From: Oegoconia quadripuncta
Lineage: Eukaryota; Arthropoda; Insecta; Lepidoptera; Autostichidae
Assembly (NCBI GenBank): GCA_949316235.1
Contig: OX438754.1
Location: 7,239,501-7,303,500, forward strand
Length of the DNA stretch: 64,000 bases
Reading direction: 5' to 3'
Shown here: positions 10,922-20,600 of the stretch, in pieces
How positions within the stretch are numbered: position 1 is the first letter of the stretch
Layout: every line of letters begins with the position of its first letter
The notes under the pieces: generated by a model
What the model was told of the DNA's origin: nothing
The model's database searches: none
The model's input: the letters and a program-made list of their open reading frames with translations, nothing else
Made by a program: the position numbers and the translations under genes

Positions 10922-11979
10922 TATACCGGATGAGTTTTTTACCATAAGGAAAAATATAGGGCATATTAGGTAAGTGAAATAGAGGTTATTGGTATATGTA
11001 GTTTCATTTTTTTTTCACAAATGCACCCCCCGGCCGCTGATTGATATGCGACTGGCGTAAAGTTCTTATAATGCGAAATTTATTTGGAACTCATATTTTC
11101 TCCAAGTTTTCTTTACTTATTTAATTTAATTGTGTAATTAATAAATAAAAAAAAATACACACAATTAACAAATTCTATATATAGTATATATATATAATTT
11201 TTATAATAATAATTTTGTCATAGATAGCGATAAATTAGCGATAGAATTCATAATTTAGACTGTCAACTGATATCTAGACTATCATAATACGCGGTTTGCT
11301 ATGGAAATTAACCTTGGTGGATCTCGTATCGCCGGAAACGACGCGGTGACGACGTTAACAGTAATATTAGGTCGGCAGATCGAAAATGAGATGACTTTGC
11401 TACCACCCGTCAAGGGAGTCGGACCACCACATCGACACGATCGTGAGTGGAATTCTTGGAGAATCCGGTGAGTCGTTAGTTAATTAGAAATGGTCATGGA
11501 ATTTGAGCAAGCAGTAATTGTATACTAAGTCCGGCTGAGTTCCACAGACTGCACGCGAGGGCCAAGTTGTATGGCATGAGGGACGTGCAAATGTTTACTA
11601 TTCACCAGTAAGCATCGCCATTGTCCAAGCTACCCTTTCCCACGCGACTGGCACCGTCCCGGTTGCTCGCAACGCTCACCCACCATCTCCGACTTTAAAC
11701 CTACATACACATAATAATATCACTAAAGATGGGAGAGGTAATGCTCTTTTAGCCTTTTCTTAAATACTGCAATTGAAGTGCTGTCCTGAGATAATTTTGG
11801 CAGTTTATTCCACATCATGGCTGCCTGAACACTGAAGGAGTGAAAAAGGAAGTTTGTGGTGGTTCTATCTATGATAGTTTTGAAAAAAAAAACTTAAACT
11901 ATCTATGCCAATACCTTTTATTTCACTTACCTAATATGCCCTATTTTTTTCTTTACGGTAAAAAAACTCATCCAGTATA
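10922..11979. mobile_element. About 1.06-kb element with roughly 95-bp inverted arms
   Basis: Positions 10922-11015 and 11885-11979 are inverted copies with about a dozen differences. Both begin TATAC.GGATGAGTTTTTT and include the identical block ATAGGGCATATTAGGTAAG. The interior carries a GC-richer stretch (11300-11690) and a LINE C-terminal fragment (11723-11862, minus). No transposase frame is visible, so the best reading is a non-autonomous DNA transposon that has acquired other sequence. Two independent repeats in opposite orientation are an alternative. Confidence 0.6.
11723..11862 (-). pseudogene. C-terminal fragment of a non-LTR retrotransposon ORF
   Basis: The minus strand reads FSVQAAMMWNKLPKLSQ and then FKKRLKEHYLSHL before a stop at 11725-11723. 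A hydrophobic VQAA..WN.LP signature followed by a short basic helix is typical of the ORF2 C-terminus of CR1- and Jockey-type LINEs. Only the last ~45 codons are present. It lies just inside the right arm of the inverted-repeat element, so it was either captured by that element or inserted in it. Confidence 0.65.
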
Positions 11980-11984
11980 GAAAA

Positions 11985-12190
11985 TTCCGTGCTTCGGAGA
12001 GCACGTTAAATAGTCGGTCCCGGTTGCTTTCAATTGAAGGCAGTCTAAAAAACATTGACTGTCACATGGCTACTAGTCTGACACAAATCCACCAATCCTG
12101 GGCCTGCATGGTGGATTATGACCCATATTCCCTCTCCCAGTGAGAGGAGACAGTGCCCCAACTGTGAGGATTGTTGATGATGATGATAAT
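11985..12190 (+). repeat. Repeat H, 5'-truncated copy
   Basis: It starts at CCGTGCTTCGGAGAGCACGT and continues through TCCCGGTTGCTTTCAATTG, ACACAAATCCACCAATCCTG and the CCCAGTGAGAGGAGACAGTG block to GATGATGATGATAATGAAG. It directly abuts the right end of the inverted-arm element. Confidence 0.65.
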
Positions 12191-12940
12191 GAAGCAGTCG
12201 TCATGCAAAAGGATAGGAAATCTATTCCCCCTGTCGCATTTACAGAAAGTAGTAAGTACTAGTAACACAATTAAGGTAGCAGGCTTAATTTAGATTTATT
12301 TGAAGGGTTTTGGTTGGATTTCGTTATATTTTCCTTTACACCTATCATGTCATCATCAATTTCAGTTAAACTTGAATAACAATTTCCCTTTAGGCTTTCC
12401 TTACCTTAATTGTGTTACCGACTGTACCAACAAATTCATTTAAATTAAAATTTTCTTCTAATTCGTGTCCACGAAATTCGAATTACATTTTATTTTCCCA
12501 GGATATTAACATCAAAGGCGGTAAATCAATCAGTGTGAGCTTGCTTCTTATGTTTTTATTAGACAGCAAAGAACCTTCCAATTTCGCTTCCATCGGATCG
12601 CGAAATAAAGCTGTACATAAATCAGATTACATTTCGAGTTCGTTAAACTTTCAGTCGGGGAGGTGCGGGTTGATTGGAATTCCGTCTATAAAGCACAGCT
12701 CTAACGCTCCACAGTTTCGTCAATGGAAGATTTTCATGTCCGATGTATTTCGAGGGCCAAACATGTGAATGGAATGTTCTACTAAACTATAAAACTGGGA
12801 AATAATAATCATATTTTAGTCCATGACGAACTTTTAGCTATTAAAGAATTGGTCCAATGGAATACGAGAAAATTGTTCATTAACCGTTTTCAAAATGGAG
12901 AAAGTTCTCAATTCTGATGACAACACTATAATTTGGTATC
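12191..12940. other. No supported gene; a 118-codon open frame
   Basis: A plus-strand open frame runs from 12412 to 12768. Its translation is rich in Ser and Asn (NSFKLKFSSNSCPRNSN near the start) and shows no domain, signal peptide or conserved motif I recognise. With no splice context or repeat match, I leave it as a possible chance frame. Confidence 0.3.
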
Positions 12941-13105
12941 TTGGAGCTGATCTGATGATGGAGCCAGCAGGTGGATGGTGAAACTCTTCAGTGGCTACTA
13001 ATGAATCCCTCGAGTTTGGGCTCATATGATTCGTTTTGACGAGTCCAATATATTGCACTTGGTGTTGATGATCTGATGATGGAGTCAGGAGATAGATGGT
13101 GGAAA
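12941..13105 (+). repeat. Repeat M, two tandem units
   Basis: Two units about 115 bp apart share GATCTGATGATGGAG (12950-12965 and 13067-13082), followed by a GATGGTGGAAA/GATGGTGAAACTC block. Between them is CTCGAGTTTGGGCTCATATG. The same unit occurs at 50816-50970 and 59526-59830. The 74-codon minus-strand frame here is a shadow of the repeat. Confidence 0.55.
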
Positions 13106-13347
13106 TGTAGCGTGTTTTTTAGTATTTAAACTACACATTATTTATTTAAAGTAATGTCGGATAAGCTTCATAACAATGCTGTAGTAATAATAACAACTAC
13201 TTTACCACTAGGATCCATACAGATATATGCTCACGCCTGATTCCCGTTGGGGATTTGGATTATTATACTGTAATTTTCACACTAAATAAAGAAAAATATT
13301 TATTCAAAACCCCTAAAAGGGAATAATAGGTGTCCAAGACAAAGGAT

Positions 13348-13641
13348 ATTTTTTTATGCACAGCAGGTTGACACTTGACCTCAAATACACCTGATAGTAA
13401 GGGAAGATGAGGCCGAAGGTGGGAACGTACTGACCCGGAAACCCCACCGGATCGCAACAATGCTATGTATTAACATTGCTGTTTGGCGGGAGGCTTAGAA
13501 GTTGGTGGTAGCTAGCTACGCGGACATTTATAATGCCACCAACCAAACCGAGTACTAAATAGGTACCCCGCGCGCTAGAATCGAACCCGCAACCTCCGAT
13601 TCGTAAAACCTATGTTGTTTACATTGAGCCACGGAGGCGGT
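13348..13641 (-). mobile_element. SINE-B with tRNA-like head
   Basis: The T-rich end is at 13348 (TTTTTTTATGCACAGCAGG). The core CGTACTGACCCGGAAACCCC and the TGGTGGTAGCTAGC block follow. The tRNA-like head at the right reads, on the minus strand, CCGCCTCCGTGGCTCAATGT and then GGTTGCGGGTTCGATTC. A piece of the core between about 13440 and 13460 is missing relative to the copy at 51867. The 65-codon frame at 13263-13460 is a shadow. Confidence 0.85.
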
Positions 13642-13710
13642 TATAATTGAAGTAGTTGGTAAACAAATCGTATTATCATTCTTATAGAGGTTAACTTCAT
13701 AGAAACTGGA

Positions 13711-13742
13711 ATGCTATGAAATCCATTTGGATTTCATAGCAT
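13711..13742. repeat. Perfect hairpin, 14-bp arms
   Basis: Arms 13711-13724 and 13729-13742 are exact reverse complements with a 4-nt loop. A second perfect hairpin starts 2 nt after it. It does not belong to any repeat family I see here. Confidence 0.9.
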
Positions 13743-13744
13743 AG

Positions 13745-13776
13745 CTTGTCTATCTTGGATTTCCAAGATAGACAAG
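13745..13776. repeat. Perfect hairpin, 15-bp arms
   Basis: Arms 13745-13759 and 13762-13776 are exact reverse complements with a 2-nt loop. It is adjacent to the hairpin at 13711-13742 and unrelated to it in sequence. Confidence 0.9.
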
Positions 13777-13914
13777 ATGCATTTTATACTATGCACGTGG
13801 GCAGATAGTTGAATAAAACATTCAATTGAATGCCTAGGCGGATTGTTATGTATGGCTGACCGTGCAAGGCTCATCGGTAGTAGCTAAAGAAACCTAGCTC
13901 ATTTAATCATGTAT

Positions 13915-14637
13915 CCGGAAAAACTCGTCTGCCTGTACATGACGGTGTACTGGTTCCAACGCTGATTTATGGGAGTGAATGGCAAAATAAGAATGAATGT
14001 AGAATTAATGTAGTGGAAATGAGATCATTGAGAAGTATCGTGGGGTGACTTAGAAAGATAGATTATTATATAATTTTTAAGTCATTGGTGCACAACCTAC
14101 TTGCTTTTATCCCGTTCTAATTTTTTCTCTACCCAAAGGTTGTCTGGTAGAAATCGCTTAATAGCGATAAGACGGCCTGGTTGTACAATTATTATTTTTT
14201 TTGAAGCTTTATTCATGAAGTGCATTGTAGATTTTTTTTGTACAATAAAGTGTACTTGATTGATTGATTGATTGATAGAATCAGGAATTCTGTGATTAGG
14301 GAGATATGCAGTGTGAAAGAAGACGCAGTGACAAAGATTGAAAAAGGTATGCTGAGATGGTTTGGACTATGGAGAGGATGAATAAAAGAAGGCTAACGAA
14401 AGAGGTACGAAACGAATGTGGATGGTAGCGTTGGTAGGGGAAGATCACGGCGAACGTAATATGATGAAATCGGGGACGACATAAAGAAAGGCCAAGTCAA
14501 GAGTATCTTAAACCGACGAGCTTGTATGAACAACATGAGAGTTAATGAAGCAAAAGAGGTGCTGCAGGACCGTAGCAAGTGGAAGGTTGTAGTCTCTGTC
14601 TACCCCTACGGGAAACAGGCGTGACTTTATATATGTA
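13915..14637 (+). pseudogene. LINE-G relic (reverse transcriptase C-terminal region) with a nested insertion
   Basis: The left part can be read HDGVLVPTLIYGSEWQNKN and then VVEMRSLRSIVG. The right part, after the insertion at 14062-14273, continues with RIRNSVIREICSVKED, then IEKGMLRWFG, KKGQVKSILNRRACMNNM and VVVSVYPYGKQA before a stop at about 14622. This is the distal part of a non-LTR reverse transcriptase ORF of a type abundant in Lepidoptera. It lacks the endonuclease and the catalytic FADD region, and carries stops and frameshifts (for example in the GRGRP-like stretch near 14430). The open frames 14393-14578 and 14508-14693 on the minus strand are shadows. Confidence 0.75.
14062..14273 (+). 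mobile_element. LINE or SINE 3' end inserted in LINE-G
   Basis: It contains ACCCAAAGGTTGTCTGGTAG, AAATCGCTTAATAGCGATAA, a TGTACAATAAAGTGTACTTG polyadenylation-like signal and a (GATT)n tail. GATAG stands on both sides (14057-14061 and 14274-14278), fitting a short target-site duplication, and the LINE-G frame resumes directly after it. The same tail, itself interrupted, is at 56280-56670. Confidence 0.7.
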
Positions 14638-14644
14638 TCTACGA

Positions 14645-14850
14645 CATCCTTACTATTTGTATTGTAAATGCGAAAGTGTATCTGCCTGACCAACCGGCTT
14701 TTACGCCTAAGCGTTTAGTAACCATTTCTAACTGAAATTTGAAACTGAAAATCCAAAGAAAGACATAATGCTATTTTTAACCACCTTTCAAAAAGGACGA
14801 GAGAATAAAAAAGTATCTCCACGTGGGGGAAGCCGCGGGCAGAAAGTTAA
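14645..14850 (+). repeat. Repeat F-like copy
   Basis: It contains TTTGTATTGTAAATGCGAAAG and ends with CACGTGGGGGAAGCCGCGGGC, the order seen in a common lepidopteran repeat in which ATAAATGCGAAAG is followed by a GCGGGC block. It is more diverged than the copy at 2766. Confidence 0.4.
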
Positions 14851-15039
14851 TTTTGTATGTAGATGTTAGTCTTCCACCATAGATTACTTAATACTTACTA
14901 CGCAAGTTCAGCCCGAGGATCGTATGCGTTTTTCTGGATTATAAAATACCCCTAATGTTAATAAGTATATGTTACTTTCACCCATTTAGAAAGTGATTGG
15001 GGCAAAAAAGTCCATAGAGATGATTGATTAACTTATGCA

Positions 15040-15110
15040 CTTGTAGCGCAGTCGCATTCGCTAATGCAATGTCTGCCGCAATCAGTCCTTGGGTTGTGTG
15101 ATTTGAAAAT
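15040..15110 (+). repeat. Repeat H head fragment
   Basis: GTAGCGCAGTCGCATTCGCTA and TGTCTGCCGCAATCAGTCC match the first part of the repeat H copy at 3945. The rest of the repeat is absent. Confidence 0.5.
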
Positions 15111-15674
15111 ATAGGCAACACGTAAATAGGTATTAATATTCTGAAATACATATAACATAAGTAAGCATAATGCGAATGTAATATCTATAATGCGAGTAAT
15201 ACAATAGCTGTTTTCCTCCTCTCTGACGGCGCTTATCCGCCCTAGTACAGTCAGATGAATATTTCAATTCGGACAAACACGTAATTCTGGCGACCGGAAT
15301 GTTATTCACCCACCAACCCGCCAAGTTAATATTAAAATATGCAAATCACGGCATTACCATGTTCCTTCTTTCTGAACCCTGCATATAAATGCAGCGAGTA
15401 TTAAAACCACGTATCGAATGTTGTCCTGTCCTAAATTTTCGCTCGCAGCCCCCTGTTGTTCCAGTGAATAATTTATTTTTTCTACTCTACCCCCAACGTG
15501 ATTCAATTTAGGCCCAGTTTTACATAATTTTGTTCATAAATTTACTTAGCTTTCCATGGGTCTTTTAGAATATTATTTCTATATCAATATTGACACAAGT
15601 AAGTGGATTTTTACGACTTTCAAACACGCTCCGTAAGTATTAGAACTCACGCTAAATATTTTGAACCTGCAAAA
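15111..15674. other. No gene seen
   Basis: AT-rich sequence without coding signal. A 63-codon minus-strand frame at 15133-15324 shows nothing recognisable. Confidence 0.4.
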
Positions 15675-15838
15675 CGCCGCCTCCGTGGTTCAACGTCAAT
15701 ATAATGTTTTCGAAACGGAGGTCGCAGGTTCGATTTCCAACGGGTCACATGTTTAATATTCGATTTGGTTGGTGGTTGGGCATGTTTAACTGCCCACCTG
15801 CTGCGGTACGATGTTTGAATTGCCACCGGTTGAAAGTT
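15675..15838 (+). mobile_element. SINE-B, head portion
   Basis: The tRNA-like head CCGCCTCCGTGGTTCAACGT and GGTCGCAGGTTCGATTTCC are followed by GGTTGGTGGTTGGGCATGTT and CTGCCCACCTGCTGCGGTA. The distal half of SINE-B is missing. The 91-codon minus frame at 15647-15922 is a shadow. Confidence 0.65.
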
Positions 15839-16019
15839 TTGAGCAAAAAATGCTGAGCCGTTTCTTTCATTCAAAAGCGAATGGCTCAAAATAAAAGATA
15901 TGTAGATCGCGTGTAAATCCAAATATATATACTGTATCTTACCTAAGACTTATTATAACTAAAGGAAACGTTTAACGCACTAATATTCTCTTTCTGTCTA
16001 TTACGTACACGAAAGTACC

Positions 16020-16165
16020 TTCAACATCATCCTCATATCAACCACAGGACGTCCTCTGATGAATATAGGCCTCATCCATAGATTTACAGAGCGTCCGATT
16101 GGAAGCGGTATTTCTAGTGACTTGCAGTGACCTTCATCAGGTCGTCGGTCCACCTTGTGAAACTT
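16020..16165 (-). pseudogene. RTE-like LINE 3' end
   Basis: Read on the minus strand, this aligns with the ORF2 C-terminus preserved at 56703-56849. It has the AGGACGTCCT..GATGAATATAGGCC block, then GAAGCGGTATTTCTAGTGAC, and the ATC-rich tail at its left end. It also resembles 46975-47115 and 60290-60635. It is a short, 5'-truncated and decayed LINE copy. Confidence 0.6.
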
Positions 16166-16185
16166 TAGAAACCTAAAAAACCATA

Positions 16186-16329
16186 ATGGTGTCGATTCGG
16201 ATATACACCAACTAAACTAACACCAGTTTTAAAGTAGTACTGTCTCTTTCTCCCTGGAACAGTACGATGCGACGGTACCACTCCAAAACTGGTTTTAGTT
16301 TAGTTGGTGTACATCCGAATAGACACCAT
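16186..16329. mobile_element. MITE with 45-bp inverted repeats and TA flanks
   Basis: The arms 16186-16230 and 16285-16329 are inverted copies with about three differences. Both start ATGGTGTC.ATTCGGAT and contain ACACCAACTAAACTAA. TA dinucleotides flank the element (16184-16185 and 16330-16331), as expected for a Tc1/mariner-type target duplication. The 144-bp element has no coding capacity. Confidence 0.85.
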
Positions 16330-16367
16330 TATCATTCAAAAAAACCAAACAACTATGTTAAAAGCTA

Positions 16368-16522
16368 AACCGCTTAACCGATTTTCATCAAGGATGCTAA
16401 TAACCTTGCTTATGTACCACGAATTACTCAGATACGTAACAATATAAAAGGACTGGACACACACACACACACACAATGTCGTCAAAAACATTACCGTCGT
16501 TGTTTTTCGTTGGGGGTTAAAT
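16368..16522 (-). repeat. Repeat D copy with an (AC)n run
   Basis: It runs from AACCGCTTAACCGATTTTCAT through a GGACACACACACACACACAC microsatellite to CGTTGGGGGTTAAA. On the minus strand this begins TTTAACCCCCAACG, the start shared with the copies at 30411 and 43346. Confidence 0.65.
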
Positions 16523-16861
16523 TTGTTAATATTAATACAATCGTGGAGTTAAATTGTTGTCTTCAAACATTGAAATAATAAAACACTTCTCCCGGGAAAA
16601 GGTATCCGTTGAAAGTTTAAATGAAAGTGAAGACGGTTCGCCCTCATTGTCACGTAGTTACGTCGTAGTGTCGGCGTTCACTGACAGATGAGCGGGAAGG
16701 TAAGTGTCAAACGGCTAAATTGATTGATTCACAGACAATACCCAGTTCTTTTACCTACAATTTTATTTTTGGGTTATATTGATGTGATGTGCCTTATTGT
16801 AAAACAATCCTATTTTGGAATGTTCCTTAACTTTCCTTCCGGTTTCCAGCGCATAAAAAGG

Positions 16862-17525
16862 ATTGAAACAACACGTCTTTTTCTGTGGGTGTCGTCAAAG
16901 GTAACTAAATGAAGTGTTCTCCAAAAACATGTTTAGATTTAAATATTGGGTCTTTACCTATGAAATTGGAGTTTTTTTTCTTTGTTAATCATATGTACCA
17001 ATTCCTGCTATTTTCAAAGCTATATCCAAATTTGTTTTTTATTTGGAAAATGGAATATTATTTCAAGGTTTCACATGAAATATTTTTTAATTTCTGGGCT
17101 AAATCATATAATAAAAAAATTTGAACAGAGCTCTTTTCATGTGCTTCCCATAATCATTTCTTAGATTCGCTGAAACTTTTATGAAGCGGTTACTTTTAAA
17201 AATTAACGCTGCCTATACTTAACTTAATGTTATCCGATAATACACACAAAGTTTAGCAAAATTTGGATTTGCCGTTCCCAAAAAAAAAATCAAAAATGTT
17301 TGTATGGAGAAAACATGAATGAGATTCTTCATACAAAACGCCAATTTCATAGGTAAGGACCTAATATTTCAACGGCGTGGACTGACTCACGTAGGTATGA
17401 ATTTATGCATATTTCGAAAGTTAAATTGTAGATGGTGTTTCCAGCATTTAATTTTTAATTTTTGGAACATCTAAACGCTTAGGTTTAGGATAAAGGTTGT
17501 GACGTGTATGCATGCCTTGCATGTA
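16862..17525 (+). repeat. Repeat E copy interrupted by a mariner-like element
   Basis: The left part (16862-16945) carries CTTTTTCTGTGGGTGTCGTC and AAAGGTAACTAAATGAAG. The right part (17367-17525) carries AACGGCGTGGACTGACTCAC, TGCATATTTCGAAAGTTAAA and TAGGTTTAGGATAAAGGTTG. Joined across the insertion they follow the uninterrupted copy at 45965-46225. The small open frames in this region are chance frames inside the two repeats. Confidence 0.7.
16946..17364. mobile_element. Mariner-like deletion derivative
   Basis: The termini are inverted repeats of about 30 bp with about three mismatches: left TTGGGTCTTTACCTATGAAA, right (reverse complement) TTAGGTCCTTACCTATGAAA. TA is present at both flanks (16944-16945 and 17365-17366). 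This is the target-site hallmark of mariner elements. At 419 bp it is far shorter than the usual 1.3 kb, and no transposase frame with a DD34D-type motif is visible. It would depend on a transposase supplied from elsewhere. Confidence 0.8.
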
Positions 17526-17694
17526 AATCTAAATGTTTCATACCTACATCCTATGTATCTTAATAATATTGGCAGACTAATTCAACCTTTATTTAAAAAG
17601 AGGCCGACAAACAGCAAAGAATCATTAAGGTTTATTTCTTTAAATGCTAAGTTATAATTTATGTAATATATCAGAAACATTGTTCATTCGGCTG

Positions 17695-17815
17695 CTTTAC
17701 ATTAACTATATGCTTCCAACATTGTTAGTCTAGATCTGCGTTGTACCTACAATAAAGTGTATTTATAATAAATAAACCCTATGTTGTTTACATTGAGCCA
17801 CGAAGGCTGTCGCTA
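17695..17815. repeat. LINE tail abutting a SINE-B head fragment
   Basis: CGTTGTACCTACAATAAAGTG and a run of ATAAATAAA (17740-17776) look like a LINE 3' end on the plus strand. It is followed at once by CCTATGTTGTTTACATTGAG and CCACGAAGGC, which is the tRNA-like head of SINE-B on the minus strand. The rest of the SINE is absent. Confidence 0.5.
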
Positions 17816-17861
17816 AAGTTGTAATAAACGACAAATATCTAGAACAATGTAATGTAGGTAC

Positions 17862-18174
17862 CTATAACATCGTTACGTTTTCAATCATATTACAATAATG
17901 CTTTCGAATTTCGGCCTTCGTGAAAATCCACGTTTTTCCCACGGGCAGGGCGTCACTGCTACTCTCTCTCGTAATAACACGAGAGCCTAAATTGGTTATG
18001 GCGTCGGGATATAATTCCATTTTCACATTTTGTGGTTTCCAAGATTTTTTTCCGATAAATGCTTTCACACGGTGTGACATTTCGCTTACTACCTTCACTA
18101 ATTGAAACAAAATCATCATGAATATCATCGTATGAGTGCCTCATTAGCACCATATTGTATTGCCGGTTAGACAC
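17862..18174 (-). other. Two overlapping minus-strand frames, unrecognised
   Basis: Frames at 17862-18128 (88 codons) and 17959-18174 (71 codons) overlap in different phases. The first contains KSWKPQNVKMELYPDAIT and KTWIFTKAEIRKHY, which has ordinary protein-like composition. I do not recognise a family. It could be a decayed transposon ORF or chance, since no start context, domain or splice sites decide the matter. Confidence 0.2.
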
Positions 18175-18416
18175 CCATTTTTAAGGCGAGGACTACTATA
18201 GTTCTATTTTCGGTATTTTACTAATATTAATTGAAGTTGGTTGGATCTAGTTTGGTAAATGAAATAGGTTAGAATTTTAAATTTATCTGTTATTGACGGG
18301 ATATTCTCGTCACTTTTTTAGTAGTGTAATGTTACGCTTATTTTATGATTGATTTTGAAACCTATTTGGCCAAGTACGTCCGTGAGTCAATTCTCGCTTA
18401 TTCGTTCGTTACTTCA

Positions 18417-18722
18417 TCATCATCTCAGCCCGTAAACACTGCAGGGATATAGGCCTTCCCTCTTATAATGCAGAAGTATGGGCCATAGTCCACCACGCTG
18501 GCCCAATGCGGGTTGGGGACTTCACATGCCTTAGAATTTTTATTTCTCAAACATGCAGGTTTCCTCACAATGTTTTCCTTCGCCGTTTAAAAGCAGTCGA
18601 ATAAATGCACATAAGTAATTACATTAAATTTAAAAACTCATTGGTACATGGCCTGCCTGGGAATCGAACCCGGACCTCCCAAATTGGGAGACCGGGTCTT
18701 AACCGCTGAGCCACCGACGCTC
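18417..18722 (-). mobile_element. SINE-C, full length with 12-bp target-site duplication
   Basis: The head at the right reads, on the minus strand, GTCGGTGGCTCAGCGGTTAA and then GGTCCGGGTTCGATTCCCAG (box A- and box B-like). The body on the plus strand has CACTGCAGGGATATAGGCCT and CCACCACGCTGGCCCAATG. The perfect direct repeat TTCGTTACTTCA flanks it at 18405-18416 and 18723-18734. A partial copy is at 38670-38765. Confidence 0.9.
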
Positions 18723-18734
18723 TTCGTTACTTCA

Positions 18735-19274
18735 CTCATGTATGATGCATTATAAACCCATGTTCTCACCTTATAAACTCATTCACTCATAACGAGCAAA
18801 ATGAGAGGGAATTGATTCACGGACGTCAAGATGGTGGGCAAAATATGGTAACATCAGTGTACGACAGGCATTAGTTAAGGCACAGAATACATAATAAATA
18901 GTGAGTGACATCGGTTTGTAATGATTAAAGGACAATAAACAAGTGTTTTAGATGAACGTGATTATTCTCCTGACAGTCGTTACATAAAATAAAAATGTCG
19001 AAAAATTTTGAAATAAAATTTTGAGCACTATTATACAAACTATACCATCTTTAGTTTTTAATAGGTACTAAAATACTGTAAATATCGCATATTTTATTTT
19101 ACATGTGGTCTATTACAGTTTTTATCAAACTTAGTTACTATACCTTTAATACTTCTACCATGAGTTTGCGCGAACTCTCATATTGAAGTAATCTATTGGC
19201 AATGCTAATGCGAATTACAGTGACACAGGGATAGCTTTCTTTAACGAGAAGAATACTTACTTTCCCTATTACTT
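18735..19274. other. AT-rich, nothing recognised
   Basis: No coding region or classified repeat is visible. Confidence 0.4.
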
Positions 19275-19470
19275 TTTTTAGCCCCGACAAAACGACGGGT
19301 GCTTTGTATTTGAAAGTGTGTGTGTGTGTGTGTGTGTGTGTGCCCAGTCTTTGTACGGACGCATCTCAGTAATGCGTAGTCCGAGTAGCTTTTTTATATT
19401 TAATACTAAACTAAGGGATAGGTTGAAAATCGGTTAAACCGTTTCGAAGATATTTAATTTTTTTTGTTGT
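19275..19470 (+). repeat. Repeat D copy with a (GT)n microsatellite
   Basis: It starts CCCCGACAAAACGACGGGTG, has a GT run at about 19317-19342, then CAGTAATGCGTAGTCCGAGT and AAATCGGTTAAACCGTTTCG. It matches 30411-30622 in the same order. Confidence 0.7.
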
Positions 19471-20423
19471 ATTTTGATGACATAGTCTTTCGAGGGGTTT
19501 CTAAATATACATATTTTTTATATTTAAGTTCAAACTCGGCGATATAAGTTCATAGTAACCACCCGGTAACTGACCCCAGGCATTCTGCTTAGGGCGGTAT
19601 GGGTAACCACTCAGTTATTCCACAATCATATACTCAGTCCCACACATATGTATATCTCTTAAATAAAATTTCTTTCAATTGAAATTTTTTAATTTCGCGG
19701 TTTGAAACTTACACATTACACATTACGCTATATACAGTGAAGAGAGATTTCTGTAACGACTTCAGTCTGGTTTAGAAATCAGAATTCTTTTTATATGTAA
19801 TTGACAATAAGTTTTAAGATTATCACTGGATGGTAAATGTAACCTCTATAGAAACTGCAATAAATAATTATTTTTGTATGTCTCCTTACTGTGGCAGTGA
19901 AATAATAAATAGTGCTTTTATTACCAAATTTATAAATTTGAAAAACTTCCATCCACATTGTTGTATCAGTTCGTTGTCTCCCGAGATTTATTTAAAATTT
20001 CAGAATGAAAGTATCCTCTATGTTAATTCGCAACAGCTCTTTCTACTCTTCCGGTGTGATTTCCGGAAACGGTTACAAAATAATACAATTATTAATGTTA
20101 TATACCGGAGATTTAATTATAGATGGTGATTAAATGAAGGTAAATCAATAACCCTCTCCGTAGTCGGGTAAAAAGGGAAAATAATATAAACTCTTAAGCA
20201 GAAATAAATCATACATACATAAGGTCACGCCTGTTTCCCGTTGGGGTAGGCAGAGAAATAAATCATCATTACTCAAAATTCCTCGGATAGATTTTGATGC
20301 ACTTTTGCTTAGTTAAAGACTACATCACAGTCTTTCATTTGGCATATGTCTTATTAATGGGGACCGTTCAGCTGTTTAAATTGGAATTAACTAAAAACTT
20401 CTTTGTACAAAATTATTCAAAGA
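19471..20423. other. No gene seen; LINE-G tail at 20215-20255
   Basis: The 99-codon plus-strand frame at 19830-20129 has no domain I recognise. Positions 20215-20255 carry GGTCACGCCTGTTTCCCGTT on the plus strand, the reverse complement of the LINE-G ending (GGGAAACAGGCGTGAC). Confidence 0.45.
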
Positions 20424-20600
20424 CTAGCTTTCCGCCCGCGATTTCGCCTGCTTGGATAACGAAAGAAAAGAAAAAGAAATAAGTATTTAAATATTTACAA
20501 ACCAAAAAATCCGGAGGCATATTTTGCAGGCGCGATTTTAGATTTTTACCTCAAAATGTATCCTATGACACTCTGGGATAAAGACGAATCGAATGACATC
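20424..20600 (+). repeat. Common ACTAGC..CCGCCCGCG repeat fragment
   Basis: It begins ACTAGCTTTCCGCCCGCGAT and later has ATGTATCCTATGACACTCTG. I recognise this arrangement from arthropod interspersed repeats, where the pieces are separated by variable sequence. A related short fragment is at 388-430 on the minus strand. Confidence 0.4.
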
